Positions 45,901 to 54,446 of a stretch of 64,000 nt of DNA are shown here, piece after piece. The translations under genes were made by a program, and so were the position numbers. Position 1 is the first letter of the stretch; each line of letters opens with the position of its first letter. The notes beneath the pieces are model-generated. The model did no database searches. It worked only from the letters and a program-made list of their open reading frames with translations, and was not told where the DNA came from. This DNA is from Phenylobacterium sp. NIBR 498073 (GTDB lineage: Bacteria; Pseudomonadota; Alphaproteobacteria; Caulobacterales; Caulobacteraceae): positions 1,426,001 to 1,490,000 of the forward strand of contig NZ_CP114599.1 in the NCBI RefSeq assembly GCF_027286305.1, given 5' to 3'.

Positions 45901-46695
45901 ATGACCAGAGCGCGCTTCTATCGAGCGACCCTCGCCACTGCGATCGTCTCGATCGTCTGCATGGCGGCCTTTGACAGTTACGCGCGTGGCCGAGGCGGGG
46001 GCGGCGTCCGCGGCGGCGGCATGTCGAGCATGAGCCGCGGCTCGTCGATGAGCCGCGGCAGCATGGGCGGCGCCTCGCGCAGCATGGGCTCGCCGCCGCG
46101 GCAGAGCAGCTCGATGAACCGGTCCAGCTATGGCGGAAGCCGGCCGCAGGGCGGCAATGCCGGGTCGCGACCGGCCGGCGGACAGGGCGCCTACGCCGGC
46201 AATCGTCCGGCGGGCGGGCAGGGAGCAAACGCCGCCAATCGTCCCGCCGCCGGGCAAGGCGCCTATGCCGGCAATCGCCCCGTCGCAGGACAGGGCGGCC
46301 GCGCCGACGCGGGCCAGCTGCCGGCGCGCGGCGACGGCAATCGCGGCAACAACAATGTCAACCGCGGCAACAACAACAATATCAACCGGGGCAACATCAA
46401 TGCGGGCAACGACATCAATATCGACGCCGACAACGACTGGGGCTGGGGCGGCTGGGACGACCATCCGATCGGCGCCGGCGTCGCCTTCGGCGCTGCCGCG
46501 GCGGTGACCTCGGCGGCGATCTACGGGTCGATGTACTACGCGCTGCCCTACGGCTGTTCGCCCTACTACGGGTCCTACTATTCGTGCGGCGGCATGTACT
46601 ACGAGCCCCGCTACGAGGGCGACACGGTGGTCTATGTGACGGTGCCGGATCCGGCGCAGGAACAGCCGCCACCCCCTCCACCGCCGCCGCAGTAG
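45901..46695 (+). CDS. Exported Gly/Ser/Asn-rich repeat protein
   Basis: The 264-aa product has a signal or membrane segment at about 9-25, a Ser/Met/Arg/Gly-rich stretch (30-75), four 12-residue repeats of GNRPAGGQGAYA type (88-135) and an NRGN-rich stretch (147-170). A conserved C-terminal part follows with WGWGGWDDHPIGAGVAFGAA, a small hydrophobic helix and a Tyr/Gly-rich YYGSYYSCGGMYYEP ending in a proline run. The C-terminal part recurs in uncharacterised proteins of alphaproteobacteria. It is sandwiched between DUF2092 and amidohydrolase genes with gaps of 13 and 7 bases, so it belongs to that operon. Function unknown; a cell-envelope role is inferred. Confidence 0.75.
   Translation: MTRARFYRATLATAIVSIVCMAAFDSYARGRGGGGVRGGGMSSMSRGSSMSRGSMGGASRSMGSPPRQSSSMNRSSYGGSRPQGGNAGSRPAGGQGAYAGNRPAGGQGANAANRPAAGQGAYAGNRPVAGQGGRADAGQLPARGDGNRGNNNVNRGNNNNINRGNINAGNDINIDADNDWGWGGWDDHPIGAGVAFGAAAAVTSAAIYGSMYYALPYGCSPYYGSYYSCGGMYYEPRYEGDTVVYVTVPDPAQEQPPPPPPPPQ
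46162..46305 (+). repeat. Four 36-base tandem repeats inside the Gly/Asn-rich gene
   Basis: Four consecutive 12-codon units encode GSRPAGGQGAYA, GNRPAGGQGANA, ANRPAAGQGAYA and GNRPVAGQGGRA. The period is exact (36 bases) and the reading frame is kept. It is a coding minisatellite likely to vary in copy number between strains. Confidence 0.8.
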
Positions 46696-46702
46696 GTCCG
46701 CC

Positions 46703-47860
46703 ATGACTCGCAAACGCCTTCGACCGGCCGCGCTGGCCGCCTGCGCCCTGGTCCTGGCCGGGCTGCCCGGCCTGACCGCGGCGGCGCCGGCGGGCGCACC
46801 GCCAAAGCCCCCTCCGACCCCGCCGGTCCCGACCTTCAAACGCAGTCTGGCGTCATTTTCGAAGGCGAACTCGAGCCCGCAGTGCTTCGATCGCCAATCC
46901 GAGCCCTATACTGGCGTCTCGGATGCCCACTTCCATCCGCGGCCTTTCGGCGGCCAGGCGATAGAGCCGACGACCCTCTTCCAGTATTTCGACAAGGCCG
47001 GGGTGCGGTTCGTGACCTACATGGGCATCGGCCAGTCGCTCGATATGAAGTCGGACTGCACCTACTACCTGAACTGCCCGGGGGTGAAGGCGCTGCCCAG
47101 CATCAAGAACGACTTCGTCAACGGGCAGGAGATGAAGGTCTATCCGCACGACAACGTCCACATCACCCTGTCGATGACGTTCGTGGATCTGGCCCATCCC
47201 GAGGGCGCGGTGGAGACCATCAAGCTCTATGACCGCGAGTTCCCGGGCATGTTCGCCTGGATGGGCGAGGCTAACGTCATGAAGCAGGCGTTGCTGGGCA
47301 ACGGATTCGAGCCGCCGACGTTCGAGAGCATCAACCGCTGGGCCCCGTTCATGAAGGTGCTCGAGCAGCGCGGCATCCCGCTCACCGTCCACGCCGACCT
47401 GGGCAACGACGCCGAACCGACCAAGTTCGTGCCGCTGATGCAGCACGTGCTGAAGACCTATCCGAACAACAAGATCGTCTGGGCGCATATGGGGCTCTCG
47501 AAAGAGCTGACCAAGATGAACCCCAAGCTGCATGTGGCGATCATGCGCAAGGCGCTGGATACCTATCCGAACCTGATGCTCGATATATCGTGGGACGTGA
47601 TCTACAACGCCTACTACCAGTACGGGCAGGACTTCATAGACTTGTTCAACGCCTATCCGACCCGGATCCTGAACGGCAGCGATTTCGTCGCCTCCGCCGA
47701 CAAGCCGTTCGAGCAATACTGGAAGGAGCTGGAGGTCACGAGCCGGGTCAACCGGCGCCTGAACGACGAGGCGTTCCGCCAGATCGCGCTGGGCGAGAAT
47801 TACTTCCGGCTGCTGAACCTGGACTACGTCGCGCCGCCGGTCTGCCGGGCTGGCCGCTAG
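46703..47860 (+). CDS. Exported amidohydrolase-family protein
   Basis: The 385-aa product has a signal peptide followed by a proline-rich linker (residues 33-44), then a metal-dependent TIM barrel. The first motif is DAHFHP (His76, His78). LTVHADLGND gives the next His, IVWAHMGLS another, and ILNGSDFV the closing Asp. This is the amidohydrolase-related (PF04909-type) subgroup, which contains decarboxylases and lactonases as well as amidases. It is third in the operon with DUF2092 and the repeat protein. The predicted periplasmic location is unusual for the family. The substrate is unknown. Confidence 0.83.
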   Translation: MTRKRLRPAALAACALVLAGLPGLTAAAPAGAPPKPPPTPPVPTFKRSLASFSKANSSPQCFDRQSEPYTGVSDAHFHPRPFGGQAIEPTTLFQYFDKAGVRFVTYMGIGQSLDMKSDCTYYLNCPGVKALPSIKNDFVNGQEMKVYPHDNVHITLSMTFVDLAHPEGAVETIKLYDREFPGMFAWMGEANVMKQALLGNGFEPPTFESINRWAPFMKVLEQRGIPLTVHADLGNDAEPTKFVPLMQHVLKTYPNNKIVWAHMGLSKELTKMNPKLHVAIMRKALDTYPNLMLDISWDVIYNAYYQYGQDFIDLFNAYPTRILNGSDFVASADKPFEQYWKELEVTSRVNRRLNDEAFRQIALGENYFRLLNLDYVAPPVCRAGR

Positions 47861-47862
47861 CC

Positions 47863-49416
47863 TCAGAAGGCCAGCGAGAGGTCGGTGACGAAGGTGAAGC
47901 CGTTGCCGCCGACCGGAATGGGATAGGCGGTGTAGCCGACCGGCGAGTTCTTGACCCACAGGCCCATCATGTTCACCCGCAGGTCGCGGCGCTGGAACGG
48001 GTAGTAGTTGAGCCCGAGGGCGAGGTCCCAGGGATCGCCGTACTGGCCGAAAACTTGCGATCCCGACGCGTAGAGCATCAGCGTCTTGGGGATGACCATG
48101 GCCGAGGCCTGGAGCGAGTAGCCCTGATCGAAGAAGTCGTCACGGGGGATGACGCCCTCGACCTTCAGCGGGTCCAGCCAGCGGGCGTAGTACTCTCCCT
48201 CCAGCGCATAGCCCTTGTATTTGAAGGCCGCGGCCAGGGCCATCATCTGATAGCGCACCTCGGTGATCCGCCCGGTCCCGAAGGCGGTGGTGTTGAAGAT
48301 CAGGGTGCCGTCGGACAGCCGGATCTGGGTGTTCTCGATCGACTCGGTACCGGGCTGCGATTGCGGCGTCTCGGTGCTTTGCGTGTAGTGCGCGCTGAAC
48401 AGGGTCGCGAACTTCTGATGATCCTCGAAGTCGCCCATGCCGTTCGCCGGGCCGAACTCCTTGGTCGTCGGCATCCAGGTCAGGGCGCCGGAGAAGGTGT
48501 CGATATTGGCGTCGAGCTGGCGGGCCTGGACGCCGAGCGCGCTGAGGTTGTTGGCGACCATCACCCGGTATTCGAGACCATCGATGATCTTGCCGTCGGC
48601 CCAGATGCCTTGGGTGTAGGACCCGCGGAAAAACTCGTCGGCGATCGGCCGGTTGTCGTTGCGCAGCCAGTAAGGGAATGTCCGGTTGGTCGAGCGGGTC
48701 GAGGGCACCGACTGGACCCCGAAGTAGGCCCGGAAGTGCTCGTTGAAGGTCCAGTTGAGGTTGCCGGCGGCGACCACCTGGGCGCCGAGACCCTGGCTGG
48801 CGTTGGACGTCCAGACGTAGGCGTTGTAGCCGAACCGCGGATTGAACAGCCAACCACGCAGGGTGATCTGCACCTTGGCGAGCTGGAAATCCTCGCGCGG
48901 GGTGACATCGAACGGCTGGCCGAAGCTGCTCGTATAGGTGTCGTCCATGCCGTGCTGGTTCAGGTAGCGCAGGTAGCTGACCAGGCCGAGGTTCACCTCG
49001 CCGACATCCGACCGCATCAGGATCAGACCCTTGCCCGGCTCGAAGCCGCCCCACTTGGCGCCCTTCGGCGGGGCCTCGGAGCGTTGACTGAGCTGGAGGT
49101 TCGGTTGCGCGTCAGGGATCAACGGCGGCGGCGCGGGGGCGCCGGCCACGAGGCTGAACTGGCGCGAGAGGGCGTCGATGCGCCGGGCGCGGGCTTCCTC
49201 GGCGGCCTTGGCGGCGGCCGACTCCGCTTTCAACGCCTCGATCTCGCGGCGGATGTCGGCGAGCGCCGCGTTCGAGGCGCCGGGCGCCGCCGGCGGCGGG
49301 GCGGTCGGCTGGGCTTCGTCGGCCGCGGCCGCTGGGCAACCGATCGCCAGCAGCAGGGCCGCGCCGCCGGAGCCGGCCGCAAGCGCCCTGCGCACTCTTC
49401 CCCCGCCACGCATCAC
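47863..49416 (-). CDS. Outer-membrane porin with N-terminal coiled coil (OprO/OprP-like)
   Basis: The 517-aa protein has a signal peptide, a coiled-coil stretch (about 48-88, LADIRREIEALKAESAAAKA) and then a large beta barrel. The barrel is rich in aromatic strands and ends FTFVTDLSLAF with terminal Phe. The coiled coil probably lies in the periplasm and assists trimer formation or peptidoglycan contact. It is the last gene of the porin/glutaminase cluster, 9 bases after the glutaminase gene. It ends 2 bases from the convergent amidohydrolase gene. Phosphate specificity, as in OprP, cannot be read from the sequence. Confidence 0.82.
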   Translation of the reverse strand: MMRGGGRVRRALAAGSGGAALLLAIGCPAAAADEAQPTAPPPAAPGASNAALADIRREIEALKAESAAAKAAEEARARRIDALSRQFSLVAGAPAPPPLIPDAQPNLQLSQRSEAPPKGAKWGGFEPGKGLILMRSDVGEVNLGLVSYLRYLNQHGMDDTYTSSFGQPFDVTPREDFQLAKVQITLRGWLFNPRFGYNAYVWTSNASQGLGAQVVAAGNLNWTFNEHFRAYFGVQSVPSTRSTNRTFPYWLRNDNRPIADEFFRGSYTQGIWADGKIIDGLEYRVMVANNLSALGVQARQLDANIDTFSGALTWMPTTKEFGPANGMGDFEDHQKFATLFSAHYTQSTETPQSQPGTESIENTQIRLSDGTLIFNTTAFGTGRITEVRYQMMALAAAFKYKGYALEGEYYARWLDPLKVEGVIPRDDFFDQGYSLQASAMVIPKTLMLYASGSQVFGQYGDPWDLALGLNYYPFQRRDLRVNMMGLWVKNSPVGYTAYPIPVGGNGFTFVTDLSLAF

Positions 49417-49425
49417 TTTCTCCGA

Positions 49426-50457
49426 CTAGACCGGCCGCACCGAGTAAGGATTGCCGCCGAGGGCGTTCGAAATCGCGGTGATCGCGCGCTGGCCGCGGAC
49501 GCTGTTGCCGGCCGCGTCGAGCGGCGGGGCGAAGGTTCCGATCCCGAACTTGCCAGGCGAGACCGCGATGATGCCGCCGCCGACGCCGCTCTTGGCCGGC
49601 AGGCCGGTGTGGAACAGCCACTTGCCGCTGTCGTCGTAGAGGCCGGCCGTGGCCATCACCGCCAGGATTCCGGGCACATGGCGCGGATCGATCACCTGCT
49701 TGCGGGTGACGGGGTTCTTGCCGCCGTTGGCCAGGGTCGCGGCCATCACCGCCAGGTCCTTGGCGTTCACGGCGATGGCGCACTGACGGGTATAGAGGTC
49801 GACGGCCTGGGCCGGGTCGCCCGGGAACCGCTCATAGGCCGACATCAGCTGGCCGATCGCCCGGTTGCGCTGATTGGTGTCGGCCTCGGACTTGTAGACC
49901 ACCTGGTCGACGTCGAGCTGGCGGCCGGCGAAGTCGCTGTGGATGCCCAGGATCTTGCGCCAGACCTCGTCCGCGCTCGATCCCTTGACCATGCCGGTGG
50001 TGGCGATGGCTCCCGGATTGACGAAGGGATTCATCTCCTTGCCCTTGTACTGCTCCACGGCGGTGATCGAGTTGAACACCTGGCCGGTCGCGTCGACGCC
50101 GATGCTGTTCTCGATCAGGTCCTCGCCGGACTCCTGGAACACCAGGGCCAGGGTGAAGACCTTGGAGATCGACTGGATCGAGAACTTCGGCTCGATGTCG
50201 CCGACGAAGGACGACTTGTTGGTCGGGGTGACCAGACCGATCCCGAAATAGTGCGAGGGCACCTGGGCGAGGGCCGGGATGTAGTCGGCGTTCTTGCCTT
50301 CGTTCAAGGTCTTGTACTGGGCGTGCGCGGCCTTCACGGCGGCGTCGATGTCGCCGCCGCCAGTGGAGGATTGGGCGAGCGCCGGGGCGGCGGCGGAGGC
50401 GGTGGCGAGGAAGGCGAAGGCCTTGGCCAGGTCCCGCCGGGAAGCGTTGGCTTGCAT
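49426..50457 (-). CDS. Exported glutaminase
   Basis: The 343-aa enzyme should convert glutamine to glutamate and ammonia. The serine-dependent glutaminase (beta-lactamase fold) core is clear: Ser96-x-x-Lys99 in FSIQSISKVFTLAL, EMNPFVNPGAIATT, and GVGGGIIAVSPGKFGIG. It starts with a signal-like segment (MQANASRRDLAKAFAFLATA and on to ALAQ), with an Arg-Arg that could allow Tat export; most bacterial glutaminases of this family lack any signal. The start at 50457 has GGGAG upstream. It lies between two porin genes with 17- and 9-base gaps. Confidence 0.9.
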   Translation of the reverse strand: MQANASRRDLAKAFAFLATASAAAPALAQSSTGGGDIDAAVKAAHAQYKTLNEGKNADYIPALAQVPSHYFGIGLVTPTNKSSFVGDIEPKFSIQSISKVFTLALVFQESGEDLIENSIGVDATGQVFNSITAVEQYKGKEMNPFVNPGAIATTGMVKGSSADEVWRKILGIHSDFAGRQLDVDQVVYKSEADTNQRNRAIGQLMSAYERFPGDPAQAVDLYTRQCAIAVNAKDLAVMAATLANGGKNPVTRKQVIDPRHVPGILAVMATAGLYDDSGKWLFHTGLPAKSGVGGGIIAVSPGKFGIGTFAPPLDAAGNSVRGQRAITAISNALGGNPYSVRPV

Positions 50458-50474
50458 GATCGAGTGCTCCCTGA

Positions 50475-51722
50475 TCAGCGGAAGTCGTTGCTGGAAAAGG
50501 CGTATTTGAACGAGACCTGAAGACGGTAGTCCTCGCCTTCCTCGCCGTCTTTGTCCTCGCGCGTGCCCCAAAGGAACTCGCCACCCATCATGATCTTGTC
50601 GGACGGCGTGTAGAGCAGGTTCACCGAGGCGTATTGGGCGGTCTGGAAGGCCGTCGCCTCCTGGAAGTTGGTGTTGTCGACCTGCACGCGGCTGTAGCCG
50701 ATCGACGAACTCCATTGATCGTTCCAGTAGTGGTCGTAGTAGGCCATCATCCCGAACAGGGGCACGACCTCGCCGCGCAGGCCGATCGGCGGCGGCTGGC
50801 CAGGGGCCGGCGGAGGGGCGCCGAGGCGGTCGGCTTCCGGCGCCAGATCCATGCCGCCATCGTTCATGTAGCTGGCGATGCCTTCGCCGTAGACCGCGCC
50901 GAGGTGGATGACGTCCTTCTCGAGCAGCTTGATGTTCGAGGTGAGGTTGACGCCCCAGCCGGTCTTGCTGTCGGAGGGCTCGTTGTTCGGCGTGCCGGCG
51001 GTTTCGAAGCCCACGCGGCGCAGGATGCCGGCCACCTGGACGTGGCCCCAGCCGCCGTCGTAGCGCCAGTGCGCGGTCAGGTCAGGCAGCTCCTCGTCGC
51101 CCTGCAGGCCGGTGGCGATGTCGGAGTCGATGAGGCGGATATTGCCAGGGTCGATGTCGTTGCTGGGCTGCTCGACGGCGACGGCGAACTGGTGCGGCCC
51201 GGTCTTGTAGGTGTAGCGGATCTGCGGATTGCGCAGGAACACCATGCCGTTGGGCCCCCAGTAATCGATGGTGTTGGGGAAGGTGTCGCCATCCATGAAC
51301 AGGCTGTTGGTCTGGCCGGCCAGGATCGGCCCCCATTCCCCATAGGCGTGACGCAGCCGGAATGTGGTCTGCCCGGCGTCGCCGCCGACGCCGTAGAGGT
51401 CGAACTCAAACCGGACGAAGAGGTCCTGTCCGCCGATCGGCTGCTTGGCCCGCACCCCGAAGCGGGTTTGCCGGGCGCTGAGGATGGCCTGGCCGTCGTC
51501 GCCGTAGATGCCGTCGACGGTCGGGATCTTCGACGGGCGCAGGGTCGCGTCCCAGTCAGGGTGAACCCGCTTGAAGTCCTGGATGTAATCCAGCTGGGCG
51601 AAGCCGTAGACCTCGAAGTTGCGATCGTCCTGGGCCGCGGCCGCGCCGCCGGCGCCCAAGCCGAGCGCCAAGGTCGCCGCGCACGCGCACCGCTGCGCTG
51701 TGACGCCTGAGTATTTCACCAT
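50475..51722 (-). CDS. DcaP-like trimeric outer-membrane porin
   Basis: The 415-aa product has a signal peptide (MVKYSGVTAQRCACAATLAL and on to AAAAQ). The barrel starts NFEVYGFAQLDYIQDFKRVH and includes TRFGVRAKQP, WGPILAGQTNSLFMDGDTFP and IDYWGPNGMVFLRNPQIRYT. This pattern is that of the DcaP family, porins for dicarboxylates and related negatively charged solutes in Acinetobacter. The barrel ends YAFSSNDFR. It immediately precedes the glutaminase gene in transcription, so it may admit glutamine or release its product; this is inferred. The longer frame to 51779 lacks a signal peptide start. Confidence 0.85.
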   Translation of the reverse strand: MVKYSGVTAQRCACAATLALGLGAGGAAAAQDDRNFEVYGFAQLDYIQDFKRVHPDWDATLRPSKIPTVDGIYGDDGQAILSARQTRFGVRAKQPIGGQDLFVRFEFDLYGVGGDAGQTTFRLRHAYGEWGPILAGQTNSLFMDGDTFPNTIDYWGPNGMVFLRNPQIRYTYKTGPHQFAVAVEQPSNDIDPGNIRLIDSDIATGLQGDEELPDLTAHWRYDGGWGHVQVAGILRRVGFETAGTPNNEPSDSKTGWGVNLTSNIKLLEKDVIHLGAVYGEGIASYMNDGGMDLAPEADRLGAPPPAPGQPPPIGLRGEVVPLFGMMAYYDHYWNDQWSSSIGYSRVQVDNTNFQEATAFQTAQYASVNLLYTPSDKIMMGGEFLWGTREDKDGEEGEDYRLQVSFKYAFSSNDFR

Positions 51723-51827
51723 TACCAGCCCTCCGTTCGCCCCTCTCTGCCCGCGGAGCGTGGCCGCAACTCTGAGCACCTGCCAGCCGGGTGGCTATCG
51801 GGTCGAATACTGAGCTGGGCTGCAGGT

Positions 51828-52244
51828 TCAGCTGAAGGTTTGGACGATCATGGTCGCGAAGGCCGCGCCGCCGAGCGCCAGCAGCAGGCCGGCGACGACG
51901 AAGGTGGAGCGGATCTGGTAGCCGCGCGGCGCGCCGGGCGGCAGCGGATGGCGACGGCGGACGACCGCCAGGAAGCGCGACTGGCTCCAGAGACCCCAGC
52001 CCAGGTTCAGCAGTCCCAGCGTCAGCAGGGCCAGGCCGATCCGCCGCGCCACCTGGTCGATGTCGACGCCGAGCGAGGCGCCGGCGTCGGCGTTCTGCAG
52101 GAAGGCGTGGATGGTGAAGCCGAAGCCGATCATCGAGATCGAGGTCTGCACGATCTGGATCATGGTGCGCTCGACGTCGCGCAGGGCGATGTCCCTGGCC
52201 GCGGCGATCGCGTCGACATCGGACCGGGCGGCGGGATCGGACAT
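51828..52244 (-). CDS. DUF202-family inner-membrane protein (YidH-like)
   Basis: The 138-aa protein has a short cytoplasmic N-terminus (RDIALRDVERTMIQIVQTSI) and three predicted membrane helices: about 32-52, 68-88 and 114-134. This matches the DUF202/YidH family of small inner-membrane proteins, whose function is not known. It follows an outer-membrane porin gene by 8 bases and precedes the DcaP-like porin by 105 bases on the same strand, so it may be co-transcribed with the former. No catalytic residues are evident. Confidence 0.8.
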   Translation of the reverse strand: MSDPAARSDVDAIAAARDIALRDVERTMIQIVQTSISMIGFGFTIHAFLQNADAGASLGVDIDQVARRIGLALLTLGLLNLGWGLWSQSRFLAVVRRRHPLPPGAPRGYQIRSTFVVAGLLLALGGAAFATMIVQTFS

Positions 52245-52252
52245 GGGGGCTC

Positions 52253-53668
52253 CTAGAACGAGTACCGAACGCGGATGGCGAGGATGTCGAGCTCCTGGCC
52301 GATCTGCACCCCGACCGGCGGCGTGGCGGGCGGCGCGCCGAACGGGGCCGGATCGTCGAATCCCGCCGGATTGAGGCGGTCGACATCGACGTGGAGGTAG
52401 TTGGCCATGACCCGGACGCGGGGCCGCGGGTACCAGAGCAGCGCCGCGCCGAGGATCTGCTGGCGCCCGCCGCGCACCCCGCCGACCGGCGTGGGCTGGC
52501 CGGCCTCGCCCTCGTGGTCGTTGAGGTCCATGACGCTGTAGCGGAAGGCCAGCTCCAAGGCGCCCCAGCCGCCCGCGCCGATCGGGGCGAGCGGCTTGGG
52601 GAAGGCGAAGGCGGCGAGCGTCTGGTCGAAGCGCCGGGCTTCGCCGGTGAGGATCCAGCTGCCCTGGACGTAGTAGCCGCCGAAGCGGGCATCTCCGCCC
52701 GGGCCGTGCCGGTCGACGCCGAACAGAAAGCCCTCGGCCTGGAGGTAGAAGTTCCTGCGTTGGGCGGCGAACTCCAGGCCGAGTACCTGGGCCCGGTCGG
52801 CGTTGATCTCGCCGGTGTCGATCAGCGGGGTGTCGTCGACGTCGATCTCCGGGGTGTTGAGGAAGCGGACCGGAAAGCGCTCGGGCCGGCCGGGGTCCTT
52901 CTCGCTGGACGGCGCCAGGACGAAGGTCCCGTTGACGCCGACGTGGAAGCGATAGTCGTTCGACCCTTTGAAGGCGCGGGCATAGCGAGCAAGGATCGCG
53001 GTTCTTGGCGCGTAGTCATCGCCGGAGTCGAGCTTGGGGCCGGTCAGGCTGAGCGCGATCATCGAGCCCGGCACGACGCGCCTGACCGTTACGCCGACCC
53101 GGCCGTCGCCGCCGCCGAGCGAGCGGGCGAGGTCCGCGGCGGTCGCCCGTTCAAGGAACAGGGTGCTGTCGGACCCGGTCGCGCCCTCCATGTTGGTCGG
53201 CGGCGAGAAGGCTCCGACCCGGATCGAGTAGGGTTTGCGGATGTAGCTGGCCCAGACCTCGGCGATCCGCGCTTCGCCGGCCTCGTCGGCGTCGCCGAAC
53301 TCGAACATGGCGCGATAGGCGACGTGCTCGCCGTGCGAACCCTCCCAGCCCAGGCGCGCGCGCCGCAGGTAGGATCCGTCGTTGAGGCTGCGCGCGCCCA
53401 GCGGGTCGCCGAGGCGCACGCCGCCGCGCCGGAAGTCGCTCTCCGGAGGACCTTCGGCGGCCTGGTCGTAATTCGCCCCGTCGTACTGCAGGTAGCCATG
53501 AAAGGTCCAAGGCCCGAGCTGGAAGTCGAGGTCGAGCAGGGAGCCGAGCGTGAAGCCGCCGCTGTCGGCGGAGGGTTGCGGGGCTGGAGCCGCCTGCGCC
53601 GCCGGCGGCGACTGCTCGCCTGATATCGCCGCTGCGAGCGCGGCGCTCGTCGTGGCAATGGCGTACAC
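52253..53668 (-). CDS. OprO/OprP-type outer-membrane porin
   Basis: The 471-aa product has a short signal-like N-terminus (MYAIATTSAALAAAISGEQS), an Ala/Pro linker and a barrel. Barrel features are LDLDFQLGPWTFHGYLQYDG, YLRRARLGWEGSHGEHVAYR, AEVWASYIRKPYSIRVGAFS and SDSTLFLERA, ending in IRVRYSF. These are hallmarks of the phosphate-selective porin O/P family, where an Arg ladder selects anions. The start is uncertain: GTG 53668 has GGGAGG 9 bases upstream, GTG 53674 is closer to it. It is the first gene of the minus-strand membrane cluster. Its actual substrate is unknown. Confidence 0.85.
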   Translation of the reverse strand: MYAIATTSAALAAAISGEQSPPAAQAAPAPQPSADSGGFTLGSLLDLDFQLGPWTFHGYLQYDGANYDQAAEGPPESDFRRGGVRLGDPLGARSLNDGSYLRRARLGWEGSHGEHVAYRAMFEFGDADEAGEARIAEVWASYIRKPYSIRVGAFSPPTNMEGATGSDSTLFLERATAADLARSLGGGDGRVGVTVRRVVPGSMIALSLTGPKLDSGDDYAPRTAILARYARAFKGSNDYRFHVGVNGTFVLAPSSEKDPGRPERFPVRFLNTPEIDVDDTPLIDTGEINADRAQVLGLEFAAQRRNFYLQAEGFLFGVDRHGPGGDARFGGYYVQGSWILTGEARRFDQTLAAFAFPKPLAPIGAGGWGALELAFRYSVMDLNDHEGEAGQPTPVGGVRGGRQQILGAALLWYPRPRVRVMANYLHVDVDRLNPAGFDDPAPFGAPPATPPVGVQIGQELDILAIRVRYSF

Positions 53669-53900
53669 GATCACCGGCCTCCCATGCGGGGATCGGCAGG
53701 GTCGGAGAACTGGCGGCGCGGCGACATAGGGCGAACACCTGAGGGCGGCGCGCGAATAACCTCCAGCATTCGGCGCGGCCGGGGCGTCGACGAAGGTGGC
53801 GCCGATCCTGAACCGGCTGCCGGTGTGGAACGTTAACTGTCCCAGTCGCGAACGGCCCCGCCGGGCGCACATGGGCCACGCTCGCTCGGAGGGCTGTGGG

Positions 53901-54356
53901 ATGAGCTATCGCAAGGCGGCGGTCGCCGCCGTGGGTCTGGTGCTGCTGGCCAGCGGCGCGCGCGCCGCGCCGTTCGAAGCCGTCAGCTTCAAGAAGGGGC
54001 AGAGCGCCCTGGTCTACGATGTCGGCAGCGTCCGGCGCGAAGGGGCCATGGCCCAGGCCTGGGTCTACCAGATCGTCGCCCACCCGATGGACGGGGCGAG
54101 CATGGTGGCCACGTTCCGCGAGTTTTCCTGCGCCATGCGCCGCACCCGCGACCTTGCCCGCCGCTTCGTCTCGCCGGACGGTGAAACCCTGCGCGCGGTG
54201 GAGACGCCGGGCGAGTGGCAGGACGTGGCTCCCGGCGACGAGCGGTACGAGCTGATGCAACAGGTCTGCATGGGCAAGCCGCAGCGCATCGCCGGCCAGC
54301 AGATGTCGGTGTTCGACTTCCAGACCGTGGTCCGCGACGCCCTGAGCGCGCCCTAG
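53901..54356 (+). CDS. Exported hypothetical protein (surface-adhesin E-like)
   Basis: The 151-aa product has a signal peptide (MSYRKAAVAAVGLVLLASGA and a following RAAP). The mature part contains ALVYDVGSVRREGAMAQAWV and a pair of cysteines (in SCAMRR and QVCMGK) that could form a disulphide. The pattern of a short exported beta protein with two Cys resembles uncharacterised proteins annotated as surface-adhesin protein E, but the match is loose. The ATG has GGAGGG upstream. It is divergent from the OprO-type porin and lies 90 bases ahead of the AraC-type regulator. Confidence 0.65.
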   Translation: MSYRKAAVAAVGLVLLASGARAAPFEAVSFKKGQSALVYDVGSVRREGAMAQAWVYQIVAHPMDGASMVATFREFSCAMRRTRDLARRFVSPDGETLRAVETPGEWQDVAPGDERYELMQQVCMGKPQRIAGQQMSVFDFQTVVRDALSAP

Positions 54357-54446
54357 GCTTTACATTTCCGCACGAAGCGATGGCCGATCCGCAACAGCGG
54401 CGATCGCGTGCTTGCGCGCGAGCGGGCGGCTGGCCACGGTGTCGCG

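Noticed and set aside
47590..50520. 976-codon open frame on the plus strand
   Set aside because: It is antisense to two genes with clear motifs (porin and glutaminase) and has an Arg/Gly/Val/Asp-rich composition typical of GC-rich shadow frames.
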